From: Macrostomum hystrix
Taxonomy: Eukaryota > Platyhelminthes > Macrostomidae
Assembly: GCA_950097015.1 (NCBI GenBank)
Contig: CATNEN010000039.1
Location: 8,386,501 to 8,450,500 of the forward strand
Reading direction: 5' to 3'
DNA length: 64,000 bases
Part shown: positions 20,664 through 32,635 of the stretch, one piece after another
How positions within the stretch are numbered: the first letter of the stretch is position 1
Layout: the number at the start of each line of letters is the position of its first letter
The notes under the pieces: generated by a model
The model's input: only the letters and a program-made list of their open reading frames with translations
Database searches by the model: none
Told to the model about the DNA's origin: nothing
Position numbers and translations under genes: made by a program

Positions 20664-21303
20664 ATGGGACAGCATCTGAGCTGCGAAAGCTACTGCGTAT
20701 CTACAATGCAGCGACTAGCTGCCGAACTAAACACTACGGACAGTCAGGTGAAATGCGCATAAATTGGCTAAGTCCGACCCTTCTGCGAAGGATTAATGAA
20801 CCACCCGACCCGTTAAATGGCTCTTGCAGGTCAGCGAGTGCCAGGTTGTCTCCAGCAACTGTCCAAGTGGAGGCAGCAGCAACTTGAAGCTGCAGTTCTC
20901 ATGGCGCGAATGGCAGCGAGTTAGCGGCTACCTCGAGCGCGTCCTTCCGTCAGCTGAACAACGTCGCCTGCTCGACCATCTCTTGCTCGACGTCACTGGG
21001 CTGCGAACCATTGACCTTGGGGCCATCTGGGAGGCGGTTGTTGGAGTTGTCGACCCCGAATTCGAGGCAAACGGCTATGATGATGACGTGTTTCATTCAT
21101 CGGTGACTAACTTGCCAGAGACGAGTAGCAGTTTGAATCTGAACGCCGCTGCCGAGTGGACGGTTCACCCGGACTGGGCAGACGGCACCTGCAATAATCC
21201 GCTTCTTTATCGCGACTTTGCTAAAATTCACCTGCAACTGACGCCTGTCTTCTCAGCATTCAACCTCGACCTGTCCACAACAATTGGGTCGGGTGAAGAA
21301 AAT

Positions 21304-21349
<46 letters not shown>

Positions 21350-21831
21350 TAAGCCAAGTGGAAGTGGAGCATCCATCATCGGTTTCTGTTTATGGCTACA
21401 GAGCTAATAGACGGGTGAGTAATGCCAGCGTAAATGATCTGCGTAGTTACGTCACGGCCTTCGCTGACCGGGTGGCAGAGGTGGTGCGGTCTCGTTGCGC
21501 AAGGCTCGGTGTGAGCTTCCTTACGACAGCCACGCATTACCACGCCTGTCACAACTGCTTGGTGATTAGTGGGACAGTAGACGTTCAATCGCTGCTGCGC
21601 CAGAGTGGCGGAATCGAGCTTCGGTCGTGGGTTAACATGGAGGCCGAAGGTCAGGAGCTCGCTGACCAGTTGCAACGCTCCATCGGACGCAGCTTTGATG
21701 GTCTGATGGAAACACAGCCGCAGCCGGCTGGAGGCAAGTACTTTCCAATGCTGATGTACTACTGCGACAATCGCAAGCTCGTGACCATTATCTATGGCCT
21801 GGAGTCGAAGCGCCTGACTGACCAGATCTGA
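20664..21831 (+). CDS. Orphan protein with N-myristoylation motif and polyQ
   Basis: Two exons, 20664-20747 and 20830-21831, join in phase 0 to give 361 residues. I do not recognise the family. The start MGQHLSCE has Gly2 and a Ser at position 6, which fits N-myristoylation, and Cys7 could be palmitoylated, so a membrane-attached cytosolic protein is likely. A run of 15 pure CAG codons (residues about 187-201) divides an N-terminal half with acidic segments from a C-terminal half rich in conserved-looking hydrophobics (TTATHYHACHNCLVISGTVD). A CAG 3' splice site ends 11 bp upstream of the ATG, which suggests a trans-spliced leader. A GTGAGT donor-like site within exon 2 (after NRR) might allow an alternative form. 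AATAAA follows the stop by about 60 bp. Confidence 0.7.
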
Positions 21832-21893
21832 CCAACTGAGTGCCGAGCTGTTCGATTCGGTCTTGCTTGAAAAATATCCGACACTCACTTCAT

Positions 21894-21899
21894 AATAAA
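21894..21899 (+). terminator. Polyadenylation signal AATAAA
   Basis: It lies about 60 bp downstream of the orphan gene's TGA, at the expected distance and on the same strand. Confidence 0.7.
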
Positions 21900-22124
21900 G
21901 AACTCTTCATATATAGATGCAGTTTCGTTTGACCTAAAAATGTACCGCAGTAAAGCTTGGACATGTTCATGCATGCAGCTGGTGACCACTTTTAAATTTA
22001 CTGTGCTTTGCTCGTTTTATCTTACATTTATATAAAACGAGCAGACGGAAGTGCTTAGCTCTGTCTCACAGCTGAACCGGCTAGTGCAGTAGATTCAGGT
22101 AGCATTCACTGGGATTTGTCAGCT

Positions 22125-22665
22125 GCCAGTCGTCTCAGTTGTCAGTTGCTGGTTGGCAGTTGTCTCAGCTGGCAGTTGTCTCAGCTGGCAGTTGTCTCAG
22201 CTGGCAGTTGTCTCAGCTGGCAGTTGTCTCAGCTGGCAGTTGTCTCAGCTGGCAGTTGTCTCAGCTGGCAGTTGTCTCAGTTGTCAGTTGCTGGTTGGCA
22301 GTTGTCTCAGCTGGCAGTTGTCTCAGTTGTCAGTTGCTGGTTGGCAGTTGTCTGAGCTGGCAGTTGTCTCAGCTGGCAGTTGTCTCAGTTGTCAGTTGCT
22401 GGTTGGCAGTTGTCTCAGCTGGCAGTTGTCTCAGTTGTCAGTTGCTGGTTGGCAGTTGTCTGAGCTGGCAGTTGTCTCAGCTGGCAGTTGTCTCAGCTGG
22501 CAGTTGTCTCAGCTGGCAGTTGTCTCAGCTGGCAGTTGTCTCAGCTGGCAGTTGTCTCAGCTGGCAGTTGTCTCAGCTGGCAGTTGTCTCAGCTGGCAGT
22601 TGTCTCAGCTGGCAGTTGTCTCAGCTGGCAGTTGTCTCAGCTGGCAGTTGTCTCAGCTGGCAATT
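22125..22665. repeat. 16-bp minisatellite
   Basis: About 33 copies of TCAGCTGGCAGTTGTC, punctuated by a higher-order variant TCAGTTGTCAGTTGCTGGTT. It lies 0.3 kb downstream of the orphan gene. Confidence 0.95.
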
Positions 22666-22669
22666 GTCA

Positions 22670-24625
22670 GATGACACTTCGGGTGGACCCATCTATTTAT
22701 AATTGCGCGTGTAAAGTTTCTTTCTTGAGGAAAAATATTTTGAACTCGCACACTGTACACTTTGCTGTCGTACTGTCTTAGCAAATGAATTTAAACTAGT
22801 AACAGCTTCATTGTTTAAAAGTTAATTTTTCATCATCGAAACGGGTTATTGTTTTCCGACACGTTAATTAAAAAAGGATGTTTTTTTATGGCGTATAACC
22901 TGGTCCCAATGATCTAGCTTGTTTCAACTGCTTGTGAAGCTGGCGGCGGAGTCTAGACAAGCTGTGATGGGGCAGTGATGGCGTACGCCTGAAGTGTGGC
23001 CTGATTTCCCTCCTGATTAGTTCCTAGATCGCTGCTGTCACAGAGCGGGGGATATTGTGCCTAAATAATGCACGGAATTTCCACCTCACTACTATATCCA
23101 TAACGACGATGCGTAAATAGAAGGTGCGCTCAGACGAGGTCAATATAACTAATGCTCATCGGTGCAATGAAAGCCACTGCAATCAAATTTAACTACGAGC
23201 CTAAAACCCGTTGGGAGCGATTGCGTTCCAAATAGATGCGTTTTCCTAAGCCCTAATTCAATTAATTCTTTTTTAACTTGCTTTTGCAACCTGCAAGACT
23301 GAAATTGCAATTCGGAAAAAATGATAGTTTTGAGTTCTGCTATTTTGTTTAAATATCCTTTCTTGACAGATTATGTTTTGTTAAGGTCCCTGAGTTCGAT
23401 TCCTCGGCGAGGCCACATTTATTTAGGAGCCGCGGAGAAGCTGGGGGGCTTGTCGTGCAATTCACGCCATTGAGGGCCAACCTCAAAAGACACAGGGAGA
23501 GTGTACACTGCCTGACGATGTGAAAGTCAAGGCAGATGAAAACAAACGCGTGCGCGGGTGTGCTCAGGAGTCAGCGGAATGAGCAGAATTGCCTCCTCAC
23601 TGGCTGCGGGTCTATACTGTCACCAAGTGATTTCTTATTGCTTTGAGCCCTGCGGCAATTATTAATATTTTTGCAGGTGTCCTCGGTTGACAGTGATGTG
23701 AATGTGATAATGTACAAGTGTACATTATTTCCTGCCCTGCATATTTCTGGTTATCTGCTGAGAAATCCTGTCTGGGTATAAATATTAATTGCCGAGGATT
23801 AGACTAGGAAGGGTTGAGCAGATAGATCGCAGCGTTGCACAGTCGCTCCTGCTTAGGCCTATTATAGGCGACGAAAAGGCCGTTAGCATGCATAAATTTT
23901 GCAGTGGCCTTTTCGGAGGAAAGTGGCTGTTGGGAAAATGCGCCGAGAACTGCTTCCCAGAGCCGTCATTCTATAATCCCCTCGCTTGAGCTGTTGAAAA
24001 GCCCACTTATTCCAATTCCCAGTAGCGCTCAAAACACACATTAGTGCTCAAACAACCTCGCTGGCTACTCTCGATCGGGTTATTTGATCGGCCATTAAGC
24101 TGACACAGGATTATCCATCCGCTCAGCCAGCCAGTGTTCAGTTTCCCCCAAGAGATTATCGACATCCGCAAACTGTCATGCTGAAATGTAGAGCCTTGAA
24201 TCAAGTGGAGCTACATTGTTAGACAGTTAAATAGAATGGACGTTTAGAGTTTTTATTTGAAAAAATCTAAAAATAAATTGTCTTGGTAGTAAAATAACTT
24301 TACTTTGTAGGAAAATTTTCACTTGCTTTTTTGAGAGTTAAAAAATATTTTTTCCTAATTAGTGAGTTATGTACTACTTTAAGTACGACATTAAGAATCG
24401 TTTCAGAACATTTTAGTCGAACAGTTTACGTCACTGTATCCGCGAATCACTGCTATTGGTTGATTTGTGCGGAATCACGAACTCTCGCTGAAAGTACACT
24501 AGAGACTGAGCTGCAGTAGCTTGAAGCAGGTTCAAAAGCTAAATATTGTTGAAGTGGCTGTGTCAGCCCCTTTCAATGACTTACTTCCTCATCGCAGCAC
24601 GAAAGCTGATTTCAAGCCGATACCC
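22670..24625. other. Spacer upstream of the FN2 receptor
   Basis: Apart from a SINE at 23385-23635 I see no feature. Some stretches (22.9-23.1 and 23.8-24.2 kb) are less AT-rich, but they show no exon-like reading with splice sites. Confidence 0.5.
23385..23635 (+). mobile_element. SINE, family 1
   Basis: The B-box GAGTTCGATTCCTCGGCGAG is followed by the body (GCTTGTCGTGCAATTCACGC, CAGGAGTCAGCGGAATGAGC) and the tail at CTGTCACCAAGTGAT. The A-box half of the head is missing. Confidence 0.75.
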
Positions 24626-27099
24626 ATGCGCTTAACAGTGAATGTTGCTCTATCACTGATAATATGTTTGGGAGGCCGACTCACAGACGGATGCACTTAC
24701 TCCTACAGCGAAGATCGCCGAGCGGTTTGCAGATTTCCCTCGGTGGGCAACCCGAAGGATGGCAGCGACGTGATTCGCGAGTGCCTCGGCCCAGATGCGG
24801 ACCGGCTATGGTGCCCGACAACGGCCGACTACTGCGGCGAAGGTCGCTTCGCCTGGTGTCCTGCCACGGAGGACACTTTCGGTGGCAACGACCCAGGGCG
24901 TCAGTGCCAGTTTCCCTTCTGTTACAAGGGCGTCGAGCACCTTTACTGTACTACAGCAGATACTGGAAGAGTGCCGCAAACCATTATTGATAAGCTTTTT
25001 GGGACTCGACGTTACGAAAAGTCAGGTAAGAATTATTGCAAATTTTAGCAGCGTCTGAAGGATACGTTGAAACAACATTCGAATTGCATTGCATAATTAT
25101 CAGATGCTGCCTTAAGTATGTTTAAAGTTAAATGGACAAAGTTTCTTAACCCAGAGGATAAGCAATAAACAATAATAATAACAATAAATGACTACACTTG
25201 CCCCAATAGAGACAGATGTGCAGCTGACAGCACAGTCGCAGCTGTACGGCTGTTCTGTCCATGGACTGGGGAGCGCCAAACATTCCATGAATTGCTTCTG
25301 TGCGTGCTGTTAGCGATTAAATTAAATTACAGCTGGTTTAGTTTAATCAAAGAAGAGAGTTAAGTGTCTTACTATATAGGACACAGATAGTTCTGTTGGA
25401 GTCGGGAATCGAACCCCCGACCTAAATTGTGTTTCGATTTTTTGGGCAAGTTTTCTATCCCAGAGGATCGCTAGAAAGATCAGAAAGATAAAACTAACAA
25501 TTGACAAAATCATAACAACTTCCAATTAATCTGCTTATGTAAAGTTCAGAACGTAACGTTGATTCGTAGATACGAAGGACTGAGAGACTGCTACAACACT
25601 AGTTGCAAGTTCCTCTGGATCAGCTAGTCGGATCTTCACTGATCTAATTGAGTCGGCTGTCAATGAGTACGGCTCAAAAGACAATGTCAATTAACGAGAA
25701 ATATCCCCAAATTCTGATGAATGCTTGAGCAACAAGCCCAATTAAGCTCGCTGTATGCCCACACATCAGGCAGAGATCATGTTACTTTCCATCACATCAG
25801 GAGCTTTAGTTAGCCCCATCAGATGATTCAGCTCCAGTGCACACTGTCAGTTTACGAATCAGTAGTGCATGAGCGAACGGGAGCACTTTTGCTATCGTCG
25901 TTTTTAAATTGTAGCGTAGAAAAGCATCTGCAAGCATCTCGGAAACTAAATGAAGAGGGGTATACTCGTAGTTTCACGTTTTCACTGATTTTACCAGGTA
26001 TATGATGTCTAATGGTTAATCGGAATTAGTTAAAAAAAGAGACAGGTAATTTGACAAGAGAGAAATGGGTTTAAGTTGTACGAAGTGTCTGGCTATCACA
26101 CCAATGTTCCTGAGCTCGATTCCGTGGCGAGGCCACATTTATTTGGGGCGCAGCCGCGGAGAGAAGGCTGGGGGCTTGACGTGCAATTTACGCCCTTGGG
26201 GGCCAACCTCAAAAGACACAGTGAGAGTGTACACTGCCTGATGATGAGAAAGTCAAAGCAGATGAAAACACCTGTGCTCAGGAGTCAGCGGAATGAGCAG
26301 AATTGCCTCCTCGCTGGCTGCGGGTCAAATGATGTGCCATTGCCCACAGACCTCCTGCAAATATTAATATTATTATCAACATTTATTCATCGGTGCAGAA
26401 GTCTACTACTGGTGCTCGACAACTGCCGGAAACTACACAGGCCGGTGGACAAAGTGTCGCACAGACCGGCCGCACCTGCTGCCCTGCACTTTCCAGGAAG
26501 GAGGAAGCGGCGAGTGCCGCCGGCGACCGCCACTCCGGGGCTGGTTCTGCCTCACAGCTGGAGGTCATTATCGAGCCTGCCCTGAAACTGACGCCACCGA
26601 GGCCGGAAACGACCCCGGTCGACGGTGCAGCTTCCCGTTCAAGTACCGGGGAGTGCGTCATCACCAGTGCTTGAGACACTCGCCAAACAGCGCTGGCTTC
26701 AACCAGCATCGTCAGCAGTTGACGCCTTACCTGTGGTGCGGCACAACGCCAAATTATGATCGTGACAAGCGTTGGACTCGTTGCAAGCCACCTCCAGAAC
26801 CCCTGCGCCTCGAAGGACCATTGCTCCTGGCTGTGGTTCTAGGTTGTGTACTTACCGGAGCATGCGGCCTCGCCTGCCTCATGTACTGCCTGTGCGACCG
26901 CGCGCGTCTTCTCTGCGCCTGGCTCCGCAGGCGGCTTCCGCTGAGACGCCGGCAGAAACGGGTCGCCAAGTCGACTTCCGCCACGGATTTCAAGCATGAC
27001 TCGATGCCGTTGACGCCGACGGCACCGTCGCCACCGTCGCCACCTCCGCCAAGCTATGTGGAGGCCATGCTGAACTCGGTAGTAAACAACGACGTCTGA
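24626..27099 (+). CDS. Type I membrane protein with fibronectin type II-like modules
   Basis: Exons 24626-25025 and 26399-27099 join in phase 1 to give 366 residues. MRLTVNVALSLIICLGGRLT is a signal peptide. The ectodomain has two parallel doublets. A degenerate Cys-rich module is followed by a canonical FN2-like module with QCQFPFCYKGV...CTTADTGR and WCSTTAGNYTGRWTKC, which spans the intron. The pattern then repeats, with GNDPGRRCSFPFKYRGV and WCGTTPNYDRDKRWTRC. FN2 modules bind collagen or glycans. A helix at residues about 274-298 crosses the membrane. The tail is basic, then proline-rich, with PPSY, a PPxY ligand for WW domains. This start was chosen because it begins the signal peptide; an earlier in-frame ATG-less extension exists. 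A strong CAG acceptor lies 28 bp upstream. The protein's role is not known to me. Confidence 0.8.
25195..25425 (-). mobile_element. SINE, family 2, in the FN2 gene intron
   Basis: GGAGTCGGGAATCGAACCCC (head, plus-strand sense) and CTGTCCATGGACTGGGGAG with CAGCTGACAGCACAGTCGCA (body) are present, with an internal deletion. Confidence 0.6.
26085..26345 (+). mobile_element. SINE, family 1, in the FN2 gene intron
   Basis: GAGCTCGATTCCGTGGCGAG, GCAATTTACGCCCTTGGGGG and GAGTCAGCGGAATGAGCAGA occur in order. The tail ATGATGTGCCATTGCCC lies about 50 bp before the exon 2 acceptor. Confidence 0.8.
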
Positions 27100-27261
27100 G
27101 CTTACTGAAGGCGATCAGCTGTAGAGTTGTGAATAGATGCGACTTTCCAAGAATACGAGTAGCTAGTTGACATCGCGCATTTTAAGAGCAATACGATAAT
27201 AACCTTTAGATCTAAGGAATACCCTCTTGATAATGTATTAATAATATTAGCATGAGGACTT

Positions 27262-27597
27262 TGTCCAATGGCACATCATTTGGTGACACTTGATCCGCAG
27301 ACAGCGTGGAGATAATTCAGCCCATTTCACAGACTCCTGAGCACACACATACACAGATACTGTACGCAGACAAACGCTCGCATGGGTATGTAAATCTGCC
27401 CTGACTTTCTCATTGTCAGGCAGTGTACACTTTAAATGTGCCTTGGAGGCTGGCCCTCAAGGGCGTAAATTGCACGTCAAGCCCCAAGCCTTCTCTCCGC
27501 GGCTGCGCCCCAAATAAATGTGGCCTCGCCGTAGAATCGAGCTCGGGGACCTTGGTGCGAGAGGCAAACGCGTTAAGCGCTCTGCCACACAGCCCCT
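27262..27597 (-). mobile_element. SINE, family 1, near full length
   Basis: On the minus strand it runs from GGGGCTGTGTGGCAGAGCGC (A-box) and the B-box GAGCTCGATTC through the whole body to the tail ATGATGTGCCATTGG. It is one of the best-preserved copies and a good reference for the family. Confidence 0.85.
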
Positions 27598-28304
27598 AAG
27601 CATATCCCTCTTACAGTTGAGTAAATCCTAGGCAAGCCTTTAAAAGCATCCAACTCAAACTCCATCAGACACAGCAGTAGCTGAATATGCATTTCAACAT
27701 AATCCTCAAAATCTGCTAGTCGGATAAAGACAGATTTTGTAAATATCTTTCTGCTCTAAAAGTATTTTTGCAAAGTGATGCATGGGTATTACTGTGCATC
27801 TGTGCTGTGTAATTGGTACATCATTTAGCGACAGTAGACATACAGCCAACTCAGAAACACTAGCACACATCTGACCTGAATTTCTTTTCGTCGGAGGCCC
27901 TCACGGACGAATTTTACGACAACTCCCTTGTAAAATTAGTAAAAATAAGCAAGTACATCTACAAGTAGCGTTTTTTCGCTTAATGCCGAGCCCCAGGGTC
28001 TATACTGTGAGAGAAATGAATTTGTAGCAGGGCAAGTGGGCCCGGGCATTCCGTATCAGTCCTGTCATCGAGGCTCTGTCTTGCTACTCGACAATGCACT
28101 AATTTCAGATCAGCCATGCGTTTCATAAGAGATGACTGCATGGCTGACAGCTTTTGCCAAGGTCAGAAGCTCTCCCCACATCGATCGACGATATTCATCA
28201 GTGAAGCCACAGTCTTGCTTCAGTATTTTTTCTTGAAAAAAAATTGTTGCAAATCCCTAAACGAGTATTTTTAAAGCCACCTTGCTACTTACTTTGTTTA
28301 TATG

Positions 28305-29200
28305 CTATTCTCTCTTCCACGCCTCTTCTCTCTCGTATCTCATCTCTCCCATGCTTCATCTATTTCCTGTTTTATCTCTCCTCTGCCTCATCTCTCCCCG
28401 ATCTCATTTCTCCCGTCTCATCTCTCCCGTGTCTCATCTATCCCGTGTCTCCTCTCTCCCCTGTCTCATCTCTCCCGTGTCTCATCTCTCACCTGTCTTA
28501 TCTCTCACCATCCTCATCTCTCACCTGTCTCATCTCTTCCCTGTCTCATCTCTCCCGTGTCTCATCTATCCCCTGTCTCATCTATCCCCTGTCTCATCTA
28601 TCCCCTGTCTCATCTATCCCGTGTCTCATCTCACCTGTCTCATCTCTCCCATGCTTCATCTATTTCCTGTTTTATCTCTCCTCTGCCTCATCTCTCCCCG
28701 ATCTCATTTCTCCCGTCTCATCTCTCCCGTGTCTCATCTATCCCGTGTCTCCTCTCTCCCCTGTCTCATCTCTCCCGTGTCTCATCTCTCACCTGTCTTA
28801 TCTCTCACCATCCTCATCTCTCACCTGTCTCATCTCTTCCCTGTCTCATCTCTCCCGTGTCTCATCTATCCCCTGTCTCATCTATCCCCTGTCTCATCTA
28901 TCCCCTGTCTCATCTATCCCGTGTCTCATCTCACCTGTCTCATCTCTCCCATGCTTCATCTATTTCCTGTTTTATCTCTCCTCTGCCTCATCTCTCCCAT
29001 GTCTTATCTCTCCCGTCTCACATCTCTCCTGTGTCTCATCTCTCCCCTGCCTCATCTATCCCCTGTCTCTAGTCTCCCATGTTTTATCTCTTCCCTGCCT
29101 CATATATCCTAAGTCGCATCTTTCCTTTGTCTCACTTGTAACCTGTCTGATCTCTCTCCTGCATCATCCATACCCTGCCTCATCTCTAGAATGTCTCCTG
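28305..29200. repeat. 16-bp pyrimidine-rich minisatellite with a 300-bp higher-order repeat
   Basis: CTCATCTCTCCCGTGT-type units form a block of exactly 300 bp. ATGCTTCATCTATTTCCTG recurs at 28351, 28651 and 28951, and copies 1 and 2 are virtually identical. The region is almost pure polypyrimidine on the plus strand. Confidence 0.95.
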
Positions 29201-29209
29201 TAATATTTT

Positions 29210-31105
29210 CGTTTTCCTTCAGGATCTCTAGAGATAAGAGATATTTTGCATGCCTCACAAAACGTACCCATTGTAAAATTAGTATTGAATAAACAGCTCA
29301 GAACAGATTGAGCTGCAGAATTCGAGTTCTTCTGAGTTGAGGAGTTGCAATGGCTGTGTCAGTTGTTCTTTTTGCGGATCGTGCCCAGGCTGTCCCAGGC
29401 TAACAGGAGACGCTCATGAAGCTTATTTTTCGGAGCGGCCAGAACTAGAAATAATTGAAGTGTCTCTCGCACGAAATCTCATTTGTTTCTTTCATTAGGA
29501 AAGAAGCAGGGCTGTGCCTCGGAGATTGGGAGGCCGTAGATAGCTGGGACTAGCCATGAGCCGGGAAGTCATGCAGATCACTTTGAGGCAGCTACCAGTC
29601 CCAAATCCTGGCTGGCACGACTGCGCCTGGAAAATGTTTGATCGGCAAAAGTACAAGATCGTGTAAAATTTCACCATGTGCTGCTGCAATGAGACTTGGC
29701 TAACAAGATTTTGGAGCATATTCGCCACCAGCTGCTGTCGAGTTGATTCCGATGTTTCAGTAACCAATTGATTAGCAATCTTGACACTATTGTGGGATGA
29801 GCTCATAGACAACAGCGCCAAAACTAGAAAGTACAAAGACCATGGGATATTTCAAATGTCCACATTTATCTTTTTTTGGAACCCAAAACATCGGCATCGT
29901 CGATATATACAACGATTCTCTTCGACACGATTCTCTTTTTGTTCTTGCCACAAAAGCCACCAATATAGGCATAATTCTGCTCACAAAATGTAACATTGTA
30001 ATCGTGTCGACTATTATTGTTTTTTGTTTATTTTTGATTGTTTATAGTATGGGTTCCCATAGAGGTTTATACAGAGCAGTGCTAGTTGTCACCAGGGTCC
30101 ACGCCAAGAATCGATGAATGAAGCCGACGTCGGATGGCTTTGAAAGTTCATCGCAAGAGGCCGAAAAATGCTTGACAACCTTTTGCAGTGCCGCTCAGTA
30201 ATCAAGGTGGTCTGCTTTTTAATCTAATTGATTATTTGACGTCAATTGTCTCGTAAACAGCATGTTACTCTACCGCAACTATAAAAGTAACAGAAGGGGA
30301 ACAAGAACAAGAGTCACAGATAAATAACTTTCTCAACTTTCGCATAAGCTTACCGATAGTAGTTTGTCGCGATGTGAAGCATTATTTTGTATGACAAAAA
30401 AATTTCAATGTGATTAAAAATATGCATACTTAGCATCATGTAAGAGGCAGTCAAGGCAGTGAAACTACTAACTGTTAATTTTAGACCACATAAACCTATC
30501 CTTTGTTTTAAAGGTTTCATGAAAGCCCATGATGATGTTAGCCCAAGCGTTTCAATATGTCTTTGTGAAGACTGCAGACCATAAGATGATAACTGATCCG
30601 CTTGAATACGTCTGATTGTAGCCGGGCCCAAACAAATTTTTCGACCAAATGACTGCGATTGCAACGGCCTTCGTAATAGCTGATCGATCTGATCAGTTTA
30701 AGGCATCTAAGACACCCTGACTGTAGATGGGAAAACAATTAGCACAAGTACTTTTTCTGCGAATTAACAATAAAACATCTGAACGAGTTCAAGCAAATCG
30801 ACTCGCAATTTTAGCGCCAAAATTATGTGCCATATTTATTTGCCTCCCAAACATCACAATGAACCAATGAACAGATGAAACAGATCGCAGCAAGACGTTT
30901 GTAACGGAAGCAAAGGAAGGAAAATTCATACATTTATTGAAAAAGCAGTTTAGTGTTGCATTGCCTGATCTGTGATGGAAGCAGAATTGTGCAAAATGTA
31001 GATTCTGAGGGATAGCAACTAATTAAAAAAAGTGTTTTAAGCTAAAAATTGCTCCAATTGTCGCCTTAAAATTAGCAGCATACCGAACTGGGCCTCACAA
31101 ATGAA
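29210..31105. other. Spacer between array and PKA-R-like gene
   Basis: AT-rich, with family-3 repeat fragments (about 29.83-29.96 and 30.04-30.20 kb). A minus-strand open frame at 29495-29836 starts with a secretory-looking LYFLVLALLSM and has few cysteines. It lacks a good ATG or other support and is not called as a gene. Confidence 0.5.
30040..30200. mobile_element. Dispersed element, family 3
   Basis: GACGTCGGATGGCTTTGAAA and ATAGAGGTTTATACAGAGCA match the element at 58.8-59.2 kb. Confidence 0.5.
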
Positions 31106-31109
31106 TGTC

Positions 31110-32635
31110 TCAGAGCACAGGTGCCCCGCGAAGCAGCATTTCTCGGCAAGGCGCCAAATGGTGCAACGCCTCAGTTGGCACCTCGGCCACCTGAACGCGG
31201 CCGCTCGGGCCCGCCGCAGCTATCGCCAGCACAGTCGCCGAGTTCGAGCTAGCTGGCCTTGTCGCTGAAACTGTCGGCTTCAGTGCGCGGACCGCTCCGA
31301 GGTGCCCGCCGCGTCCAACCCGCCCGATCTCGCGTCCCTGCTCGTCTACGGCAGCGAGACAGCCGCCATCAAGGACGAATGTCAGCCAGCGCAGCGGCAT
31401 CGCCTGCAGGTGTCCCAGAGACTTCGTTCGCACAGCGTCGGCCAGCTCGCCGAGCTGGTCCGGCTGCAGGCCGGCCAGAGCGGGCGAGGCGGCTAGCGCT
31501 TCAACTAGGCGACATCGGCGACGCTGTAAGGCGGGCAGGACGATGGCTCGGAAGTCTCTCCGATCCATTGTCCACAGCGAAGCTGGGGTGAGGGCTTTGA
31601 CGCAGACCAGACGAACTATCGGAGCCCTGCCACCGCTGCGGGGAGCTGGCAGCAGGCCGGTCTCGCCGAAGCTGCCAGCGTCTCGATAGCGATGCATCAG
31701 ACGAACGGAGCCGTCGGCTGCTGAAACCTCGCAGGCTGATTGAAAGCCGCCGCTGCGTATCACCAGGAGCTGATCACCGTCTTCTCCTCGGCTGAGCACA
31801 GTCTCATCTGAGAACAAATTGTTTAAATCATTTTTTAAAATTCCTTTTGCAATTTCGATTGCTTGTCACACAATAAGCTCATAGCTAGCGCCTTAAATAT
31901 GCTTATTTTTATAGATCCATTATTCATAAAATATCCTTTCAAACTGACAGAACTCAAGCTCATCATTATGACAAGAAAATATTTCCGTATTAACCAAAGC
32001 TCCATTTTCGTGAACTTTGGAATACTTTGAAATCAAAGTAAGTAAAAAATCTGCATGATCTGCTGGAATCGAAATAGGCGAGTTCAAGAATTTTTCAATG
32101 ACATAATTTTCTAAGAGAAATAAGTTCTCAAAGTCAGGTAGACTGTTCCACTTACTCAAATTACAAATTCCATTTACCTATAAGATGGATTTATTATTTC
32201 CGCACTTTTTAGAAATGTTCTGCTCAGGATAGCAGCTTAATAATTTGAGCAGTACTCACTGGGCTGGACGACTCTCGCTCGCATCGCATCGGCCACCTGG
32301 CTGATCTCTGCGTCGGTCAGCTCGCGCAGGCAGCTCACCGACCGCAGTGCAGCCAGCAGCTGGCGCCGCTGCTCCGGTGGCAGCTGCTGTGGGATTATCG
32401 AGAGAAACATTCTCATGCCTTTGTGACTTCCTAATTTGTTTGGAATTCGGTCATGCAAAGTGAGAATAAATGATAACTGAAATAGAACGCCAAGCCTCAC
32501 CGTCTCTCCTTCCCTGATGCCTCCGCGACCGAGGCCGAGAAACTCGGCGACAGAATCGCCCGCATCTGCGACACTGCGCCGCAAACTGCAGGCGAGCTGG
32601 GCCGCCTGATCCGTTGTGGGCAGCTGGAAGGTCAT
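31110..32635 (-). CDS. Protein resembling the regulatory subunit of cAMP-dependent kinase (divergent)
   Basis: Exons 32635-32501, 32386-32260 and 31807-31110 join in phase (0, then 1) to give 319 residues. An alternative CAG/CAG acceptor at exon 2 would drop one Gln. After a short N-terminus, residues about 55-170 form a cyclic-nucleotide-binding domain: ELTDAEISQVADAMRARVV, GEDGDQLLVIRSG, then the phosphate-binding cassette GSFGETGLLPAPRSG with the key Glu and Arg. LWTMDRRDFRAIV and the following helix closely follow PKA-R. The second domain is degenerate (VGRGGHLGAVRAL) and has lost the Glu-Arg pair. The N-terminal docking/dimerisation helices and a clear RRxS inhibitor site are missing, so it is probably a paralogue rather than the canonical subunit. 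The first intron is only 114 bp. Confidence 0.78.

Noticed and set aside
22116-22781. LSWQLSQLAVV-repeat open frames
   Set aside because: 16-bp minisatellite, open in all three plus frames.
27520-27597. A second tRNA-like stretch
   Set aside because: It is the head of SINE family 1, always followed by the same body.
28244-29203. Open frames of 256-319 codons (LISPVSSLP repeats)
   Set aside because: Translation of the pyrimidine minisatellite in three frames.
29495-29836. Possible secreted peptide precursor on the minus strand
   Set aside because: It starts at TTG, lies in repeat-derived sequence, has no dibasic-amide peptide pattern I could defend, and no splice support.
31259-31591. Open frames opposite the PKA-R-like exon
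   Set aside because: Antisense shadow of a GC-rich exon with clear family similarity on the other strand.
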